Positions 1-8,973 of a stretch of 64,000 nt of DNA are shown here, piece by piece. The position numbers and the translations under genes are program-made. Within the stretch, counting starts at the first letter, position 1, and each line of letters begins with the position of its first letter. The notes beneath the pieces were generated by a model. The model saw only the letters and a program-made list of their open reading frames with translations, did not search any database and was not told the origin of the DNA. The stretch spans positions 806,001-870,000 of the forward strand of contig CBDCUQ010000003.1 of assembly GCA_965222835.1 (NCBI GenBank), written 5' to 3'. This DNA is from CBDCUQ01 sp965222835. GTDB lineage: Bacteria > Pseudomonadota > Alphaproteobacteria > Rhizobiales > Hyphomicrobiaceae.

Positions 1-6
1 CGTCAG

Positions 7-393
7 TTACGACGCGCCTGGATCATTGCTCAGCGCTTTTGAAGGTCCAATATATTGGTACCGCCTGTGGCCAGAGACCATTATTTGTTCGATCAGTTGG
101 ATGGACGATCCAACCCGAGGGAGTGCGACGAGCGGCGAACCGACCCGAACAAGTCTTCCATCTGCTAAACGGACCTCAAAATCAGCATATCTCGCGCCGG
201 AGTCCGAGTCGTTGTACCAAACCGCGCGATGTACGATACCCGTAACTTGCCTCTCGTGGGTGATTGTCCGAGCGAAGCTCATGTATATCGCGAGCGACAC
301 AAGCAGAATGGCAACCAAACACACCGCGCTGAGAATAAGCCGCCTCTCACGTGCCAATGCTTGCTCTAAGCGCCGTTTTGTTTCTTCCCGCAT
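7..393 (-). CDS. Small membrane-anchored protein of unknown function
   Basis: I do not recognise this 128-residue protein. It has a charged N-terminus rich in Arg and Glu (residues 1-18), one hydrophobic segment (about 19-41), and then a soluble domain of about 85 residues rich in beta-prone stretches (VTGIVHRAVWY, FEVRLADGRLVRV). This predicts a bitopic protein with the small domain outside the cytoplasm. It starts 21 bp downstream of the ethylmalonyl-CoA mutase stop on the same strand, so the two may be cotranscribed, but nothing in the sequence ties it to that pathway. The ATG at 393 has no strong ribosome binding site. Confidence 0.6.
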   Translation of the reverse strand: MREETKRRLEQALARERRLILSAVCLVAILLVSLAIYMSFARTITHERQVTGIVHRAVWYNDSDSGARYADFEVRLADGRLVRVGSPLVALPRVGSSIQLIEQIMVSGHRRYQYIGPSKALSNDPGAS

Positions 394-414
394 GCGCCGA
401 CTGCTGCAACTTGC

Positions 415-2400
415 CTAGGCGGCCTTATCCTGCCCATCCACGAGGCGGACGATATCGGCCATAATGTCGTTCAACTGAAAATCCTTCGGCGTGTAGACGG
501 CGGCAACGCCGAACGCTTTGAGCTTGGTGGCATCTTCCGGCGGTATGATGCCGCCGACGACGACCGGCACATCGGAGAGGCCTTCCTTGCGAACAAGTTC
601 CATCACTTCCTGGACCAGTGGCACATGGCTGCCGGACAGGATGGAAAGCCCGATCACGTGCACGGCTTCGTCGAGGGCTGCGCGCACGATCTGCGACGGC
701 GTTAGGCGGATGCCCTCGTAAACGACCTCCATGCCAACGTCGCGGGCGCGCACGGCGATCTGTTCGGCGCCGTTTGAATGCCCGTCCAGGCCGGGCTTGC
801 CAACGAGGAATTTGATACGTCTGCCAAGCTTCGCAGAAATCGCGTCGACCCGGGCGCGTGTGTCGTCGAGACCCTGGCCTTCACGTTGCGCGGCGGCCTG
901 CGCGACGCCGGTCGGCGCACGATACTCGCCAAAGATGCGCCGCAGCGTGCCGCCCCACTCGCCCGTGGTGACGCCCGCGCGCGCTGCCGCAATCGATGGT
1001 TCCATAATGTTGCGGCCTTCCTTGGCCGCGGCCTCCAGCGCATCGAGTGCTGCTTTGGCGGCCTTTTCATCACGCGAGGCGCGCCAGGCCTTGAGGCGTT
1101 CGATCTGTTCCGCCTCGACCTTGGGATCAACGACCATGATGGCGCCTTCGCCAGCGACGAGGGGCGAGACTTCTGTCTCTGTCCACTTGTTGACGCCGAC
1201 GACGATCTGCTGGCCGGTTTCAATCGCGCGCAGCCGGTCCGTGTTGCTCTCAACAAGGCGGCGCTTCATGTAATCGATGGCCGCCACGGCGCCGCCCATG
1301 CCTTCGATGGTCTTGAGTTCGGCCCGGGCTTCTTCCTTCAATTCTGAGACCTTGCGCTCGACCTCCGTGGATCCGTCGAAGATGTCGCCGTACTCGAGGA
1401 GATCCGTCTCGTAGGCCAGGATCTGTTGCATCCTCAAAGACCACTGCTGATCCCAAGGCCTTGGAAGACCCAACGCCTCGTTCCAGGCTGGCAATTGCAC
1501 GGCGCGCGCGCGCGCCTTTTTCGACAGCGTCACAGCCAACATCTCGACCAAGATGCGGTAGACGTTGTTCTCGGGCTGCGGTTCGGTGAGGCCCAGAGAG
1601 TTGACCTGCACGCCATAACGGAACCGGCGCTCTTTGGGGTTGGTCACGCCATACCGGTCGGCGGTGATCTCGTCCCATAATTCGACGAAGGCGCGCATCT
1701 TGCACATTTCGGTGACAAAGCGCAGGCCCGCGTTGACGAAGAACGACACGCGCCCCACGACCTTGCCAAAATTCTCGGCGGGCACTTCACCTGATTTCTT
1801 GACCGTATCGAGCACGGCGAGTGCCGTTGCCAGGGCGTAGGCGAGCTCCTGTACAGGCGTGGCGCCTGCTTCCTGCAAATGATACGAGCAGACGTTGGTC
1901 GGGTTCCACTTCGGCACCTTCTGGGTCGAGAAGACAATGGTGTCCTTGATGAGCCGGAGCGACGGCTCGGGTGGGAACACGTAGGTTCCGCGCGACAGGT
2001 ACTCCTTGATGATGTCGTTCTGGATGGTGCCGGTGAGCTTGTCTCGCGGAGCCCCTTGCTCGTCAGCAAACGCCACATAGAGCGAGAGCAGCCATGCGGC
2101 CGTTGCGTTGATAGTCATCGACGTATTCATCTGATCGAGTGGAATGCCATCGAGCAGTGTGCGCATGTCGCCCAGGTGTGAAACCGGCACGCCGACCTTG
2201 CCGACCTCACCTTTGGCCAGCTCGTGGTCGCTGTCGTAACCGGTCTGGGTCGGCAGATCGAAGGCGATCGAAAGACCCGTCTGCCCCTTCGACAGGTTCT
2301 TCTTATAGAGCGCGTTGGATTTGGCCGCCGTCGAATGGCCGGCATAGGTCCGGAAGAGCCAGGGCTTGTCGCGGGCTGAGGTGTCGGAGGTCTTGCTCAT
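415..2400 (-). CDS. ecm: Ethylmalonyl-CoA mutase (coenzyme B12-dependent)
   Basis: This enzyme interconverts (2R)-ethylmalonyl-CoA and methylsuccinyl-CoA in the ethylmalonyl-CoA pathway for acetyl-CoA assimilation. The N-terminal catalytic TIM barrel begins with KPWLFRTYAGHSTAAKSNALY and carries FDLPTQTGYDSD. The C-terminal cobalamin domain has the DxHxxG motif (DGHSNGAEQ), followed by SILSGSH and GGIIPP, so mutase and B12 domain are on one chain as in MeaA/Ecm. The length of 661 residues fits the family. In-frame ATGs exist at 2418 and 2400 and a longer start at 2454. I chose 2400 because homology begins just after it; 2418 is equally possible. ccr and mcd lie nearby, which separates it from methylmalonyl-CoA mutase. 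Confidence 0.93.
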   Translation of the reverse strand: MSKTSDTSARDKPWLFRTYAGHSTAAKSNALYKKNLSKGQTGLSIAFDLPTQTGYDSDHELAKGEVGKVGVPVSHLGDMRTLLDGIPLDQMNTSMTINATAAWLLSLYVAFADEQGAPRDKLTGTIQNDIIKEYLSRGTYVFPPEPSLRLIKDTIVFSTQKVPKWNPTNVCSYHLQEAGATPVQELAYALATALAVLDTVKKSGEVPAENFGKVVGRVSFFVNAGLRFVTEMCKMRAFVELWDEITADRYGVTNPKERRFRYGVQVNSLGLTEPQPENNVYRILVEMLAVTLSKKARARAVQLPAWNEALGLPRPWDQQWSLRMQQILAYETDLLEYGDIFDGSTEVERKVSELKEEARAELKTIEGMGGAVAAIDYMKRRLVESNTDRLRAIETGQQIVVGVNKWTETEVSPLVAGEGAIMVVDPKVEAEQIERLKAWRASRDEKAAKAALDALEAAAKEGRNIMEPSIAAARAGVTTGEWGGTLRRIFGEYRAPTGVAQAAAQREGQGLDDTRARVDAISAKLGRRIKFLVGKPGLDGHSNGAEQIAVRARDVGMEVVYEGIRLTPSQIVRAALDEAVHVIGLSILSGSHVPLVQEVMELVRKEGLSDVPVVVGGIIPPEDATKLKAFGVAAVYTPKDFQLNDIMADIVRLVDGQDKAA

Positions 2401-2584
2401 TGGAGATCGGTCGTTCATGCCACGGTCAGAGTGAAAATGCGCGAGGCCAGCCAAAGGCGGACGCCCCTTTCACATAGCCCGGCAACTGCCGCAAGGCAAA
2501 ACAACCCGCAAGAAGGGGGCGTTTGCGGGCTCCGGTCATGAGGCGTGGGGTGAGGGGCGTGGCTACCCGAACGGGCGAGCAGGG

Positions 2585-2938
2585 CTACTCCTGCTGAGCG
2601 ATATCCGTGCGGACCAGGACCTTTCTGCTTTCCAAGACCATGTAGACGACGCGCAAGATCGCCAACATGATCAGAAATGCGACCAGCATGCCGATGCAGG
2701 CTCCGACGATGAGGTTCGGTTCCTTGCTGTAAAACAGCACGACACCGGAATATTTCCAGAACTGCATGCCGGCGAAAGCACCGAAGATGTTGGCGCCCGT
2801 GAAAATGAGGGTGAACCAGGTCGAATTGGTCATGGACTTGATCATGACCCAGGCCAAAGCCGCCAGAACCAGCACAACCATGTAGCCGACCGGGGTCGTC
2901 TTGGTCATCTCGTTCAGAAAGATCCAGAAATCGGGCAT
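2585..2938 (-). CDS. Membrane protein with about three TM segments, unknown function
   Basis: From the ATG at 2938 this is a 117-residue protein, MPDFWIFLNEMTK..., with hydrophobic segments at about residues 17-35, 42-60 and 78-100 and a charged C-terminus. A GAGG sequence about 6 bases upstream supports this start. An upstream in-frame ATG at 3016 would add 26 residues including another hydrophobic stretch, so the start is uncertain. It lies between ecm and ccr and is transcribed away from ccr. I do not recognise the family. A role in the ethylmalonyl-CoA pathway would be guilt by association only. Confidence 0.65.
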   Translation of the reverse strand: MPDFWIFLNEMTKTTPVGYMVVLVLAALAWVMIKSMTNSTWFTLIFTGANIFGAFAGMQFWKYSGVVLFYSKEPNLIVGACIGMLVAFLIMLAILRVVYMVLESRKVLVRTDIAQQE

Positions 2939-3185
2939 GGCAGCCTCGCCGCAGCTTTCCACAAGGGCTTGAACACCGAGCAAAAAAAGGGGAATACCCC
3001 ATATTCCAACAGACACTTACCACTTTCTAGTTAACCCTCCGTTGCACAGCGGTGAGCCGCCGCAGGCCAACCCCTTTATTGCGGCGCGAAAAAATGCTTC
3101 ATAGGCCCGTCAAGGGGCTGTTAAGAGCTCTCTGAATCGAGCCAAAAAGACCCTGCCTGGGGAACTCGTTGAGGAGTGACGAGAA

Positions 3186-4520
3186 ATGTCGAGAACAAGC
3201 GCGGCCTTGCAGTCGGAGGCAGCCGAGGATGTTGGGGCTCCGGCCATCGTCGCCGGAAAGAAGGACCTGTACGAAGTCGGTGAAATTCCGCCGCTCGGGT
3301 ATGTTCCTAAGAATATGTACGCGTGGTCGATCCGCGAAGAACGCCATGGCGAACCGGACACGGCCATGCAGGTGGAAGTGCTGCCGACGTGGGAACTGGA
3401 CAGCCACGACGTGCTGGTTCTGGTTATGGCAGCCGGCGTCAACTATAACGGCGTCTGGGCGTCTTTAGGCCAGCCGATTTCGCCGATCCGGGACGTCCAC
3501 AAGAACGCATACCATATCGCCGGCTCTGACGCGTCAGGCATCGTTTGGGCCGTCGGTTCGAAGGTCAAGCGATGGAAGGTGGGCGACGAAGTCGTCATTC
3601 ACTGTAACCAGGATGACGGTGACGACGAGGAATGCAATGGCGGCGAGCCGATGTTCTCTACCAGCCAGCGCATTTGGGGCTATGAGACGCCTGATGGCTC
3701 GTTTGCGCAATTCGCACGCGTGCAGGACCGCCAGCTTCTGGAGCGTCCGAGGCACCTGACGTGGGAGGAAGCGGCCTGCTACACGCTGACCCTTGCCACC
3801 GCCTACCGCATGCTGTTCGGGCACCGTCCTCATACGCTCCGCCCTGGCCACAACGTCCTTGTTTGGGGCGCCTCCGGCGGACTTGGTTCATTCGCTGTTC
3901 AACTTTGTGCAACCTCGGGCGCCAATGCAATCGGTGTCGTTTCGGAAGAGGATAAGCGTGACTATGTCATGCAGCTTGGCGCCAAGGGCGTGCTCAACCG
4001 CAAAGACTTCAAGTGCTGGGGGCAACTTCCAAAGGTGAATTCTCCGGAATACGCGGAATGGCTGAAGGAAATGCGGACATTCGGCAAGGCCATCTGGGGC
4101 ATCACCGGAAAAGGCGTCAATGTCGATTGCGTCTTCGAGCATCCGGGTGAAGCAACCATTCCCATTTCCGTTCAGGTCGTGAAACGCGGCGGCATGGTAG
4201 TCATCTGTGCGGGGACCACGGGCTACAATCTCACGCTGGACGCGCGCTATCTGTGGATGCATCAGAAGCGTGTGCAGGGCAGCCACTTCGCCAACCTGAT
4301 GCAGGCCAGTCAGGCCAACAAGCTGGTGATCGAGCGGCGCATCGATCCGTGTATGTCGGAAGTGTTCTCGTGGGCCCAGATTCCAAAGGCCCACATGCGA
4401 ATGATGAAAAACGAGCACAAACCGGGCAACATGTCCGTGCTTGTTTCGGCACCGACGACAGGGCTTAGGACGTTCGAGGATGTCCTCGAATCGAGCCAGC
4501 AGCGCTTCGGGGTCGCCTGA
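3186..4520 (+). CDS. ccrA: Crotonyl-CoA carboxylase/reductase
   Basis: This is the key enzyme of the ethylmalonyl-CoA pathway: it reductively carboxylates crotonyl-CoA to (2S)-ethylmalonyl-CoA using NADPH and CO2. It is a 444-residue medium-chain dehydrogenase/reductase. An N-terminal GroES-like part contains NYNGVWASLGQPISPI, followed by the insert with HCNQDDGDDEECNGGEP that is typical of Ccr. The Rossmann fold motif is GASGGLGSFAVQ. The length matches the family and exceeds simple enoyl reductases by about 90 residues. GAGGAG 10 bases upstream supports the ATG. A strong hairpin terminator follows the stop. The upstream intergenic region (2939-3185) probably holds divergent promoters. Confidence 0.95.
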   Translation: MSRTSAALQSEAAEDVGAPAIVAGKKDLYEVGEIPPLGYVPKNMYAWSIREERHGEPDTAMQVEVLPTWELDSHDVLVLVMAAGVNYNGVWASLGQPISPIRDVHKNAYHIAGSDASGIVWAVGSKVKRWKVGDEVVIHCNQDDGDDEECNGGEPMFSTSQRIWGYETPDGSFAQFARVQDRQLLERPRHLTWEEAACYTLTLATAYRMLFGHRPHTLRPGHNVLVWGASGGLGSFAVQLCATSGANAIGVVSEEDKRDYVMQLGAKGVLNRKDFKCWGQLPKVNSPEYAEWLKEMRTFGKAIWGITGKGVNVDCVFEHPGEATIPISVQVVKRGGMVVICAGTTGYNLTLDARYLWMHQKRVQGSHFANLMQASQANKLVIERRIDPCMSEVFSWAQIPKAHMRMMKNEHKPGNMSVLVSAPTTGLRTFEDVLESSQQRFGVA

Positions 4521-4558
4521 AACGGGGGCCTAGATCGATCAAGATAGCTCGGTGATTC

Positions 4559-4590
4559 AGAGAGGGGCAGCGCAAGCTGCCCCTCTTCGT
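4559..4590. terminator. Bidirectional intrinsic-type terminator after ccr
   Basis: AGAGGGGCAGC at 4561-4571 pairs perfectly with GCTGCCCCTCT at 4576-4586 around a GCAA tetraloop, giving an 11-bp GC-rich stem. It lies 38 bp after the ccr stop and between convergent genes (ccr on plus, the YihY gene on minus). Only a short T-rich tail follows (TTCGTATT), so it may act from both sides. Confidence 0.7.
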
Positions 4591-4640
4591 ATTGTGGCGC
4601 CAGAATTTGGGGTGTCCGTGGTCGCTGCTGTCAACCGCAC

Positions 4641-5480
4641 TTATCCGTTGTTTCCGTTGCCCATCTTTTTGAGCTCGAGAATGCCACGGTTGAGCTCGGC
4701 GCCAAGAATAATCACGATCGCCGTGAACTGAAAGAAGATGAGGGCGACCATAAGTTGTGTCACGCCAGCGTAGAAGCGCGACCAGTCGCCGAACTTCAGA
4801 TAGTTCGAGTAAAACGCAGCAATGGAGAGCCATAGGACGACGGACAGCGCGATGCCCGGCCAGATATCCCTAATCGTGCGCTTGCCAGCTGCCAGCCACA
4901 TGTGAAATGCGATCAACTGGACGGTGATGATGACGGCCGCGGTGCTATATCGCCAGCCGGTGTTCCACCACGTTTGATCGAACAGTGACTTTGTCCATTC
5001 CGGTTCGTAGGCCGCCGCGATCTGCGGTCCTACAACGACGAACCACGTCAGCACCAGCATCGATACGGCGCTCACAAACACAAACAACATGCTAATAAAG
5101 AGACAGAGAGGATAGGACCGGGTCTCGACGACGCGATAGGCCCCGTTCAAAGCGGCGCGCATGGTTTCGATGGCACTGGTGGCGAAGAAGAGCGCGATGA
5201 AACCAGAAACCGTCAGAAGATCGATGCGGCTGCGCCCCATCACGTTTTGGACCTCGGGCGCTAGGCCTTTTGCGACGCTTTCCGGCAAGACCTGGAACAG
5301 CTGAGATACGGCTTGATCTGCGAGCTCGCGGCCACCAAAGATGCCTGAGAGTGCGCCCAAAAAGATGCAGAACGGAAAAAGGGACACCACAAACGAGAAT
5401 GCCACGGCGCCCGCAAGTGCGAAGCCTGAGTGTTCGTAGAGTCTGTAGATGGATTCAAGGAGGGTCTTATAGCGCTTCAT
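4641..5480 (-). CDS. YihY/BrkB family inner-membrane protein
   Basis: The 279 residues begin with a short cytoplasmic segment, then GFALAGAVAFSFVVSLFPF, the hallmark start of the YihY (formerly RNase BN/BrkB) family. At least six hydrophobic segments span the protein to about residue 265. The family's conserved C-terminal part, including WSRFYAGVTQLMVALIFF and AELNRG, is present. The biochemical role of the family is unresolved; earlier RNase BN assignments were withdrawn. The gene converges on ccr and is separated from it by the hairpin at 4559-4590. Confidence 0.88.
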   Translation of the reverse strand: MKRYKTLLESIYRLYEHSGFALAGAVAFSFVVSLFPFCIFLGALSGIFGGRELADQAVSQLFQVLPESVAKGLAPEVQNVMGRSRIDLLTVSGFIALFFATSAIETMRAALNGAYRVVETRSYPLCLFISMLFVFVSAVSMLVLTWFVVVGPQIAAAYEPEWTKSLFDQTWWNTGWRYSTAAVIITVQLIAFHMWLAAGKRTIRDIWPGIALSVVLWLSIAAFYSNYLKFGDWSRFYAGVTQLMVALIFFQFTAIVIILGAELNRGILELKKMGNGNNG

Positions 5481-5777
5481 CGTGAGGCACTTGGTCTAAT
5501 GCGGTACTGGGTGAGACCCTAGCGGCCGAAGCCCCCGTGGTCCATGCCGCTTTTGCCACGCCTTGGGAAAATGCGCTGCCTTGGGCCCAAATCAACCCAG
5601 CATTTTCAGGAATGCCTGAAACCATTTGGTGATCAACATTTCAGGCAGAAATGGACGCCGGGCCGGGGCTTACCTAGAATTGATCTCATACTGTACGTCG
5701 GCTTATGAATGCGGCTGAATGCGGCAGGACTTGCGCGCAGATCGATACCTTGGAAAACCGGACTTGGATATCCAGAC

Positions 5778-6455
5778 ATGGGCCATTCAGAGCACATGGA
5801 GGCGATCGCAGCGGAAATCGCGCGAATTGAGGAACAACTCGATCGCAATCCGCTGTGGCAGGAGCTCAAGACGTTCGAGGCCGCAGGCCTCGTAAAAGCG
5901 GCGGGTCCGCGTGTTCTTTCGCTTCTGGAAAGTCTGGAGACCGACCCGCTTTATGTCGCGCACGGCAAACTGGTGGAGGCCCGCAACATACTGCAAGACG
6001 CAGAAGCGCAACGTGAGGCCCAACCGGAAGACCTTTCGCGCACAGCGGCTTCCGGCGAAGGGCAGCCGGGCCGTTCCAACCAGCCTTGCAAATCACAAAA
6101 AAGGGGCCGCAAGCGTACAGCGAAAGGTGCCGCCGGCGCCGCAAAGCGGCCGTCGCGCAAAAAACGGCTTCCCCGCACGGAGTCGCTCGAATCCCGTCTC
6201 GCACGGATGGACCGGGGCGACGCCGATGCTGGTGGCCGCGCTGGTGGTAATGAGGGCACGCCCGATAAGCCGGAATGGGATCAGACGAGAGCCGCGCGCG
6301 ACGCTGGTGAGGCTCGCCCGGCACCCAACGATACTCTACGCGGTGCACGGCGCCGGCCGTTCCTATCTCGTTCCGATGTGCCCGAAGCGGACGTTGATAT
6401 TCGTCCGTCGCGGGGTCCCGGCCGCGCGCGCGAAGACGAGACGAAAGGCGACTGA
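5778..6455 (+). CDS. Basic low-complexity protein of unknown function
   Basis: From the ATG at 5778 the product is 225 residues (MGHSEHMEAIAAEIARIEEQLD...). Residues 1-75 are predicted helical (EQLDRNPLWQELKTFEAAGLV), with a coiled-coil-like start. The remaining 150 residues are rich in Arg, Lys, Gly and Ala (KRGRKRTAKGAAGAAKR) and look disordered, possibly nucleic-acid binding. An in-frame ATG at 5709 would add 23 residues without family-like sequence, and neither start has a convincing ribosome binding site. I do not recognise the family. The helical N-terminal half is more credible as protein than the C-terminal half, where several other frames are also open because of high GC. Confidence 0.5.
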   Translation: MGHSEHMEAIAAEIARIEEQLDRNPLWQELKTFEAAGLVKAAGPRVLSLLESLETDPLYVAHGKLVEARNILQDAEAQREAQPEDLSRTAASGEGQPGRSNQPCKSQKRGRKRTAKGAAGAAKRPSRKKRLPRTESLESRLARMDRGDADAGGRAGGNEGTPDKPEWDQTRAARDAGEARPAPNDTLRGARRRPFLSRSDVPEADVDIRPSRGPGRAREDETKGD

Positions 6456-6770
6456 CGCGACTTTGCCGTCTGATCGGCGAAGGCCGGAGGGTACTTTCTC
6501 ACGGCAACGTTCCCATTCCCGTCCCGTCGATTGAACCGGGATTCGGCTCAAGGCGGGTCGTATGGGCGTATTTTTGCCATCGGCCGCCGATGTGCCCCGC
6601 GCGTTCGATCAGCGCTTCAGCGACCAGAAGACAGCGTTTTCCGCGTTTCGACGGCGAATTTGTCGCGTGTGGCGTTGATTGCCTTCTGCCAATTGGGCCA
6701 TAAGTTGCGCGAACTCTAGGAACGACTTGACCCGGCCCGCCAGGGGCTGGAAGCGGGAGGATCCAACGCG
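6456..6770. other. Intergenic region upstream of mcd
   Basis: These 315 bases have no gene I can support; the only open frames are short and without family resemblance. The 3' end holds the mcd ribosome binding site (GGGAGGATC about 8 bases before the ATG). The region presumably contains the mcd promoter, but I cannot place -35 and -10 boxes with confidence. Confidence 0.5.
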
Positions 6771-8447
6771 ATGGCGATTGCGCAGCTCAAGGACGCATCC
6801 GACCTGCTCGAAAGCGCGGACAAGCTCATTGCCCGTTGCGGCGAGGCCGTCACTGCGGCGGACAAGATCCTTGCCGCGGCCAAGGCAGGCGTGCGTGTCA
6901 AGATCCAGGAAGCGGGCGGCGTCGATCAAGCCCAGCACTCGGCGCACGGGCTCGCGTGGCTTGCGACCACGGTAGAAGCGCTGCGCCAGCTGCACCTTTG
7001 GGGGCAACGGCTCAAGACCGATGGCTCTCTTGGGGAATTCGAGCAGCTTTTGCTTGCGGCCGGTTTTGCCGAATATGGCGCGCAAATCTCAGGCGGAATT
7101 CCCATGAGCCAGCTGGAGGTGATCCGGCCGGAAGCGATGGGCGTTTCGCGCGCCGATATCCGCCGCTATGAGGACGCCGTCGCCGACGTCGTTGCGGCCG
7201 GCAGCCACGACGGTGTCAAAGCGCGCCTTGCCGAGCTTATTCGTGATGCGCAGGGCGCCACGACGTTCGGCAACTCGGGTCTCGACGAGACGATGAGCGA
7301 GATCCACGAGCAGATGCGCAAGTTCTCAGAGGCGGAAGTCGTCCCGCACGCGCACGAGTGGCATCTCGCCAACGCCTACATTCCCATTGAGATCATTCAG
7401 CATGTGGCCGAGCTCGGCGTGTTCGGACTGACCCTTCCGGAGGAGTTCGGCGGGCTTGGTCTTGGCAAGCTCGCCATGTGCGTGGTCTCCGAAGAGCTGT
7501 CGCGCGGCTACATCGGGGTGGGATCGCTCGGCACCCGGGCCGAGATTGCCGGCGAGCTTATCCTTCACAACGGCACGCCCGAGCAGAAGGAGAAGTATCT
7601 GCCGAAGATTGCGACTGGCGAAATCCTACCGACCGCGGTGTTCACGGAGCCCAACACGGGTTCTGACCTCGCCAGCCTCAAAACGCGCGCGGTGAAAGAA
7701 GGCGATACCTATAAGATTACGGGACAGAAGACGTGGATCACGCATCCTGTGCGTGCCGATCTGATGACGGTGCTGGCACGCACCAACCCGGACGAAAATG
7801 GCTACAAGGGCCTTTCCATGTTCCTGGCCGAAAAGCCCCGCGGGACTGACGAAGAGCCATTCCCTGATGACGGCATGACCGGCGGCGAAATCGAGGTTCT
7901 CGGCTATCGCGGCATGAAGGAGTACGACATCTCGTTCGACGGCTTCGAGGTGCCGGCCGACAATCTCTTAGGTGCCGCAGAGGGCCAAGGCTTCAAGCAG
8001 CTGATGAACACCTTCGAGGGCGCCCGCATCCAGACGGCGGCGCGTGCCGTTGGCGTCGCGCAGTGTGCGATGGATCTCGGTCTCAAGTACGCGCTCGAAC
8101 GCAATCAGTTCGGAAAGCCGATTTATGAATTCCCGCGTGTCGCCAACAAAGTTGTGATGATGGCGGTGGAGACCATGCTTGCGCGCCAGATCACCTACTT
8201 CGCGGCGCGTGAAAAGGATCAGGGGCACCGCTGCGATCTCGAAGCGGGTATGGCGAAGCTTCTGGGCGCGCGCGTTGCCTGGGCGAATGCCGACAATGCG
8301 CTTCAGATTCACGGCGGTAATGGTTTTGCGCTGGAGTACCCGGTCTCGCGCGTGCTGTGTGACGCCCGCATCCTCAACATCTTCGAAGGTGCGGCCGAGA
8401 TCCAGGCGCAGGTCATTGCGCGGCGGTTGTTGGAGAGTGCGAACTAA
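6771..8447 (+). CDS. mcd: (2S)-Methylsuccinyl-CoA dehydrogenase
   Basis: This FAD enzyme oxidises methylsuccinyl-CoA to mesaconyl-CoA in the ethylmalonyl-CoA pathway. At 558 residues it is longer than common acyl-CoA dehydrogenases (about 380) by an N-terminal extension of about 160 residues, a hallmark of Mcd. The acyl-CoA dehydrogenase core begins near ETMSEIHEQMRKFSEAEV. It contains TEPNTGSDLASLKTRA, GQKTWITHP and the C-terminal helix NIFEGAAEIQAQVIARRLL, whose Glu corresponds to the catalytic base. GGGAGG before the ATG supports the start. Together with ecm and ccr it places three pathway-specific enzymes within 8.5 kb. Confidence 0.93.
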   Translation: MAIAQLKDASDLLESADKLIARCGEAVTAADKILAAAKAGVRVKIQEAGGVDQAQHSAHGLAWLATTVEALRQLHLWGQRLKTDGSLGEFEQLLLAAGFAEYGAQISGGIPMSQLEVIRPEAMGVSRADIRRYEDAVADVVAAGSHDGVKARLAELIRDAQGATTFGNSGLDETMSEIHEQMRKFSEAEVVPHAHEWHLANAYIPIEIIQHVAELGVFGLTLPEEFGGLGLGKLAMCVVSEELSRGYIGVGSLGTRAEIAGELILHNGTPEQKEKYLPKIATGEILPTAVFTEPNTGSDLASLKTRAVKEGDTYKITGQKTWITHPVRADLMTVLARTNPDENGYKGLSMFLAEKPRGTDEEPFPDDGMTGGEIEVLGYRGMKEYDISFDGFEVPADNLLGAAEGQGFKQLMNTFEGARIQTAARAVGVAQCAMDLGLKYALERNQFGKPIYEFPRVANKVVMMAVETMLARQITYFAAREKDQGHRCDLEAGMAKLLGARVAWANADNALQIHGGNGFALEYPVSRVLCDARILNIFEGAAEIQAQVIARRLLESAN

Positions 8448-8565
8448 GGGCCGGATTGCGGTTGGCCCGGTTCGCTCGCATTCAGCCTACAATAATTCTC
8501 GTCAGTCAATTGCGTGCCGGGGCGGTCTCGCCACGGATCTAGGCTTGTTGGGCGCGAGTACCCTT

Positions 8566-8919
8566 ATGTTGACCGGATCGAACCACATCCTTGTTGCCGC
8601 GATGATGTTGCTCACGGGGTCGGAATGGGGACTGCCGGGCCTGGGCTCTTAGTATGTTGCCTTCCGTGAGGGGCGCGTTTCCGGCCACGGGGGCTGCAAC
8701 AGTTTCGTCGGATCTTATGAGCAGGACGGTGCCAAGGTGACGATCGGTCCTCTCGCGGCGACACGCAAAGCTTGTCCCGGGGATATCGGGGAGAAAGAGT
8801 TTGCCTTTTTCAAAATGCTCGAGGCCACACGTGAGGTGGATGCCACGCATCTGAAGCTCATTCTCAAGGATGCCGATGGCAAGACGCTCAGCGTTCTCAA
8901 CCGTCGCGACTGGGATTGA
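8566..8919 (+). pseudogene. META-domain (HslJ-like) gene interrupted by an amber codon
   Basis: One reading frame gives an ATG at 8566, a hydrophobic leader (HILVAAMMLL) and LTGSEWGLPGLGS. A TAG follows at 8650-8652. The same frame then continues YVAFREGRVSGHGGCN, SFVGSYEQDGAKVTIGPL, AATRKACPG and so on to TGA at 8917-8919. GHGGCN and LAATRKACPG are signature motifs of the META domain, found in HslJ-type secreted or lipoprotein-like proteins. The two halves join in frame with only the TAG between them, and CAG (Gln) to TAG is one substitution. A 60-codon frame from the GTG at 8737 would encode only the back half. A sequencing error or stop readthrough are the alternatives. Confidence 0.65.
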
Positions 8920-8973
8920 ATCTTCGGGCATCATTCTCGGGTCGGCTTTCTTGCCTGACTGGCCAGACTGAGT

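Noticed and set aside
2939..3185. Cobalamin riboswitch near ecm/ccr
   Set aside because: No B12-box-like sequence or extended conserved fold is visible; ecm being B12-dependent is not evidence for one.
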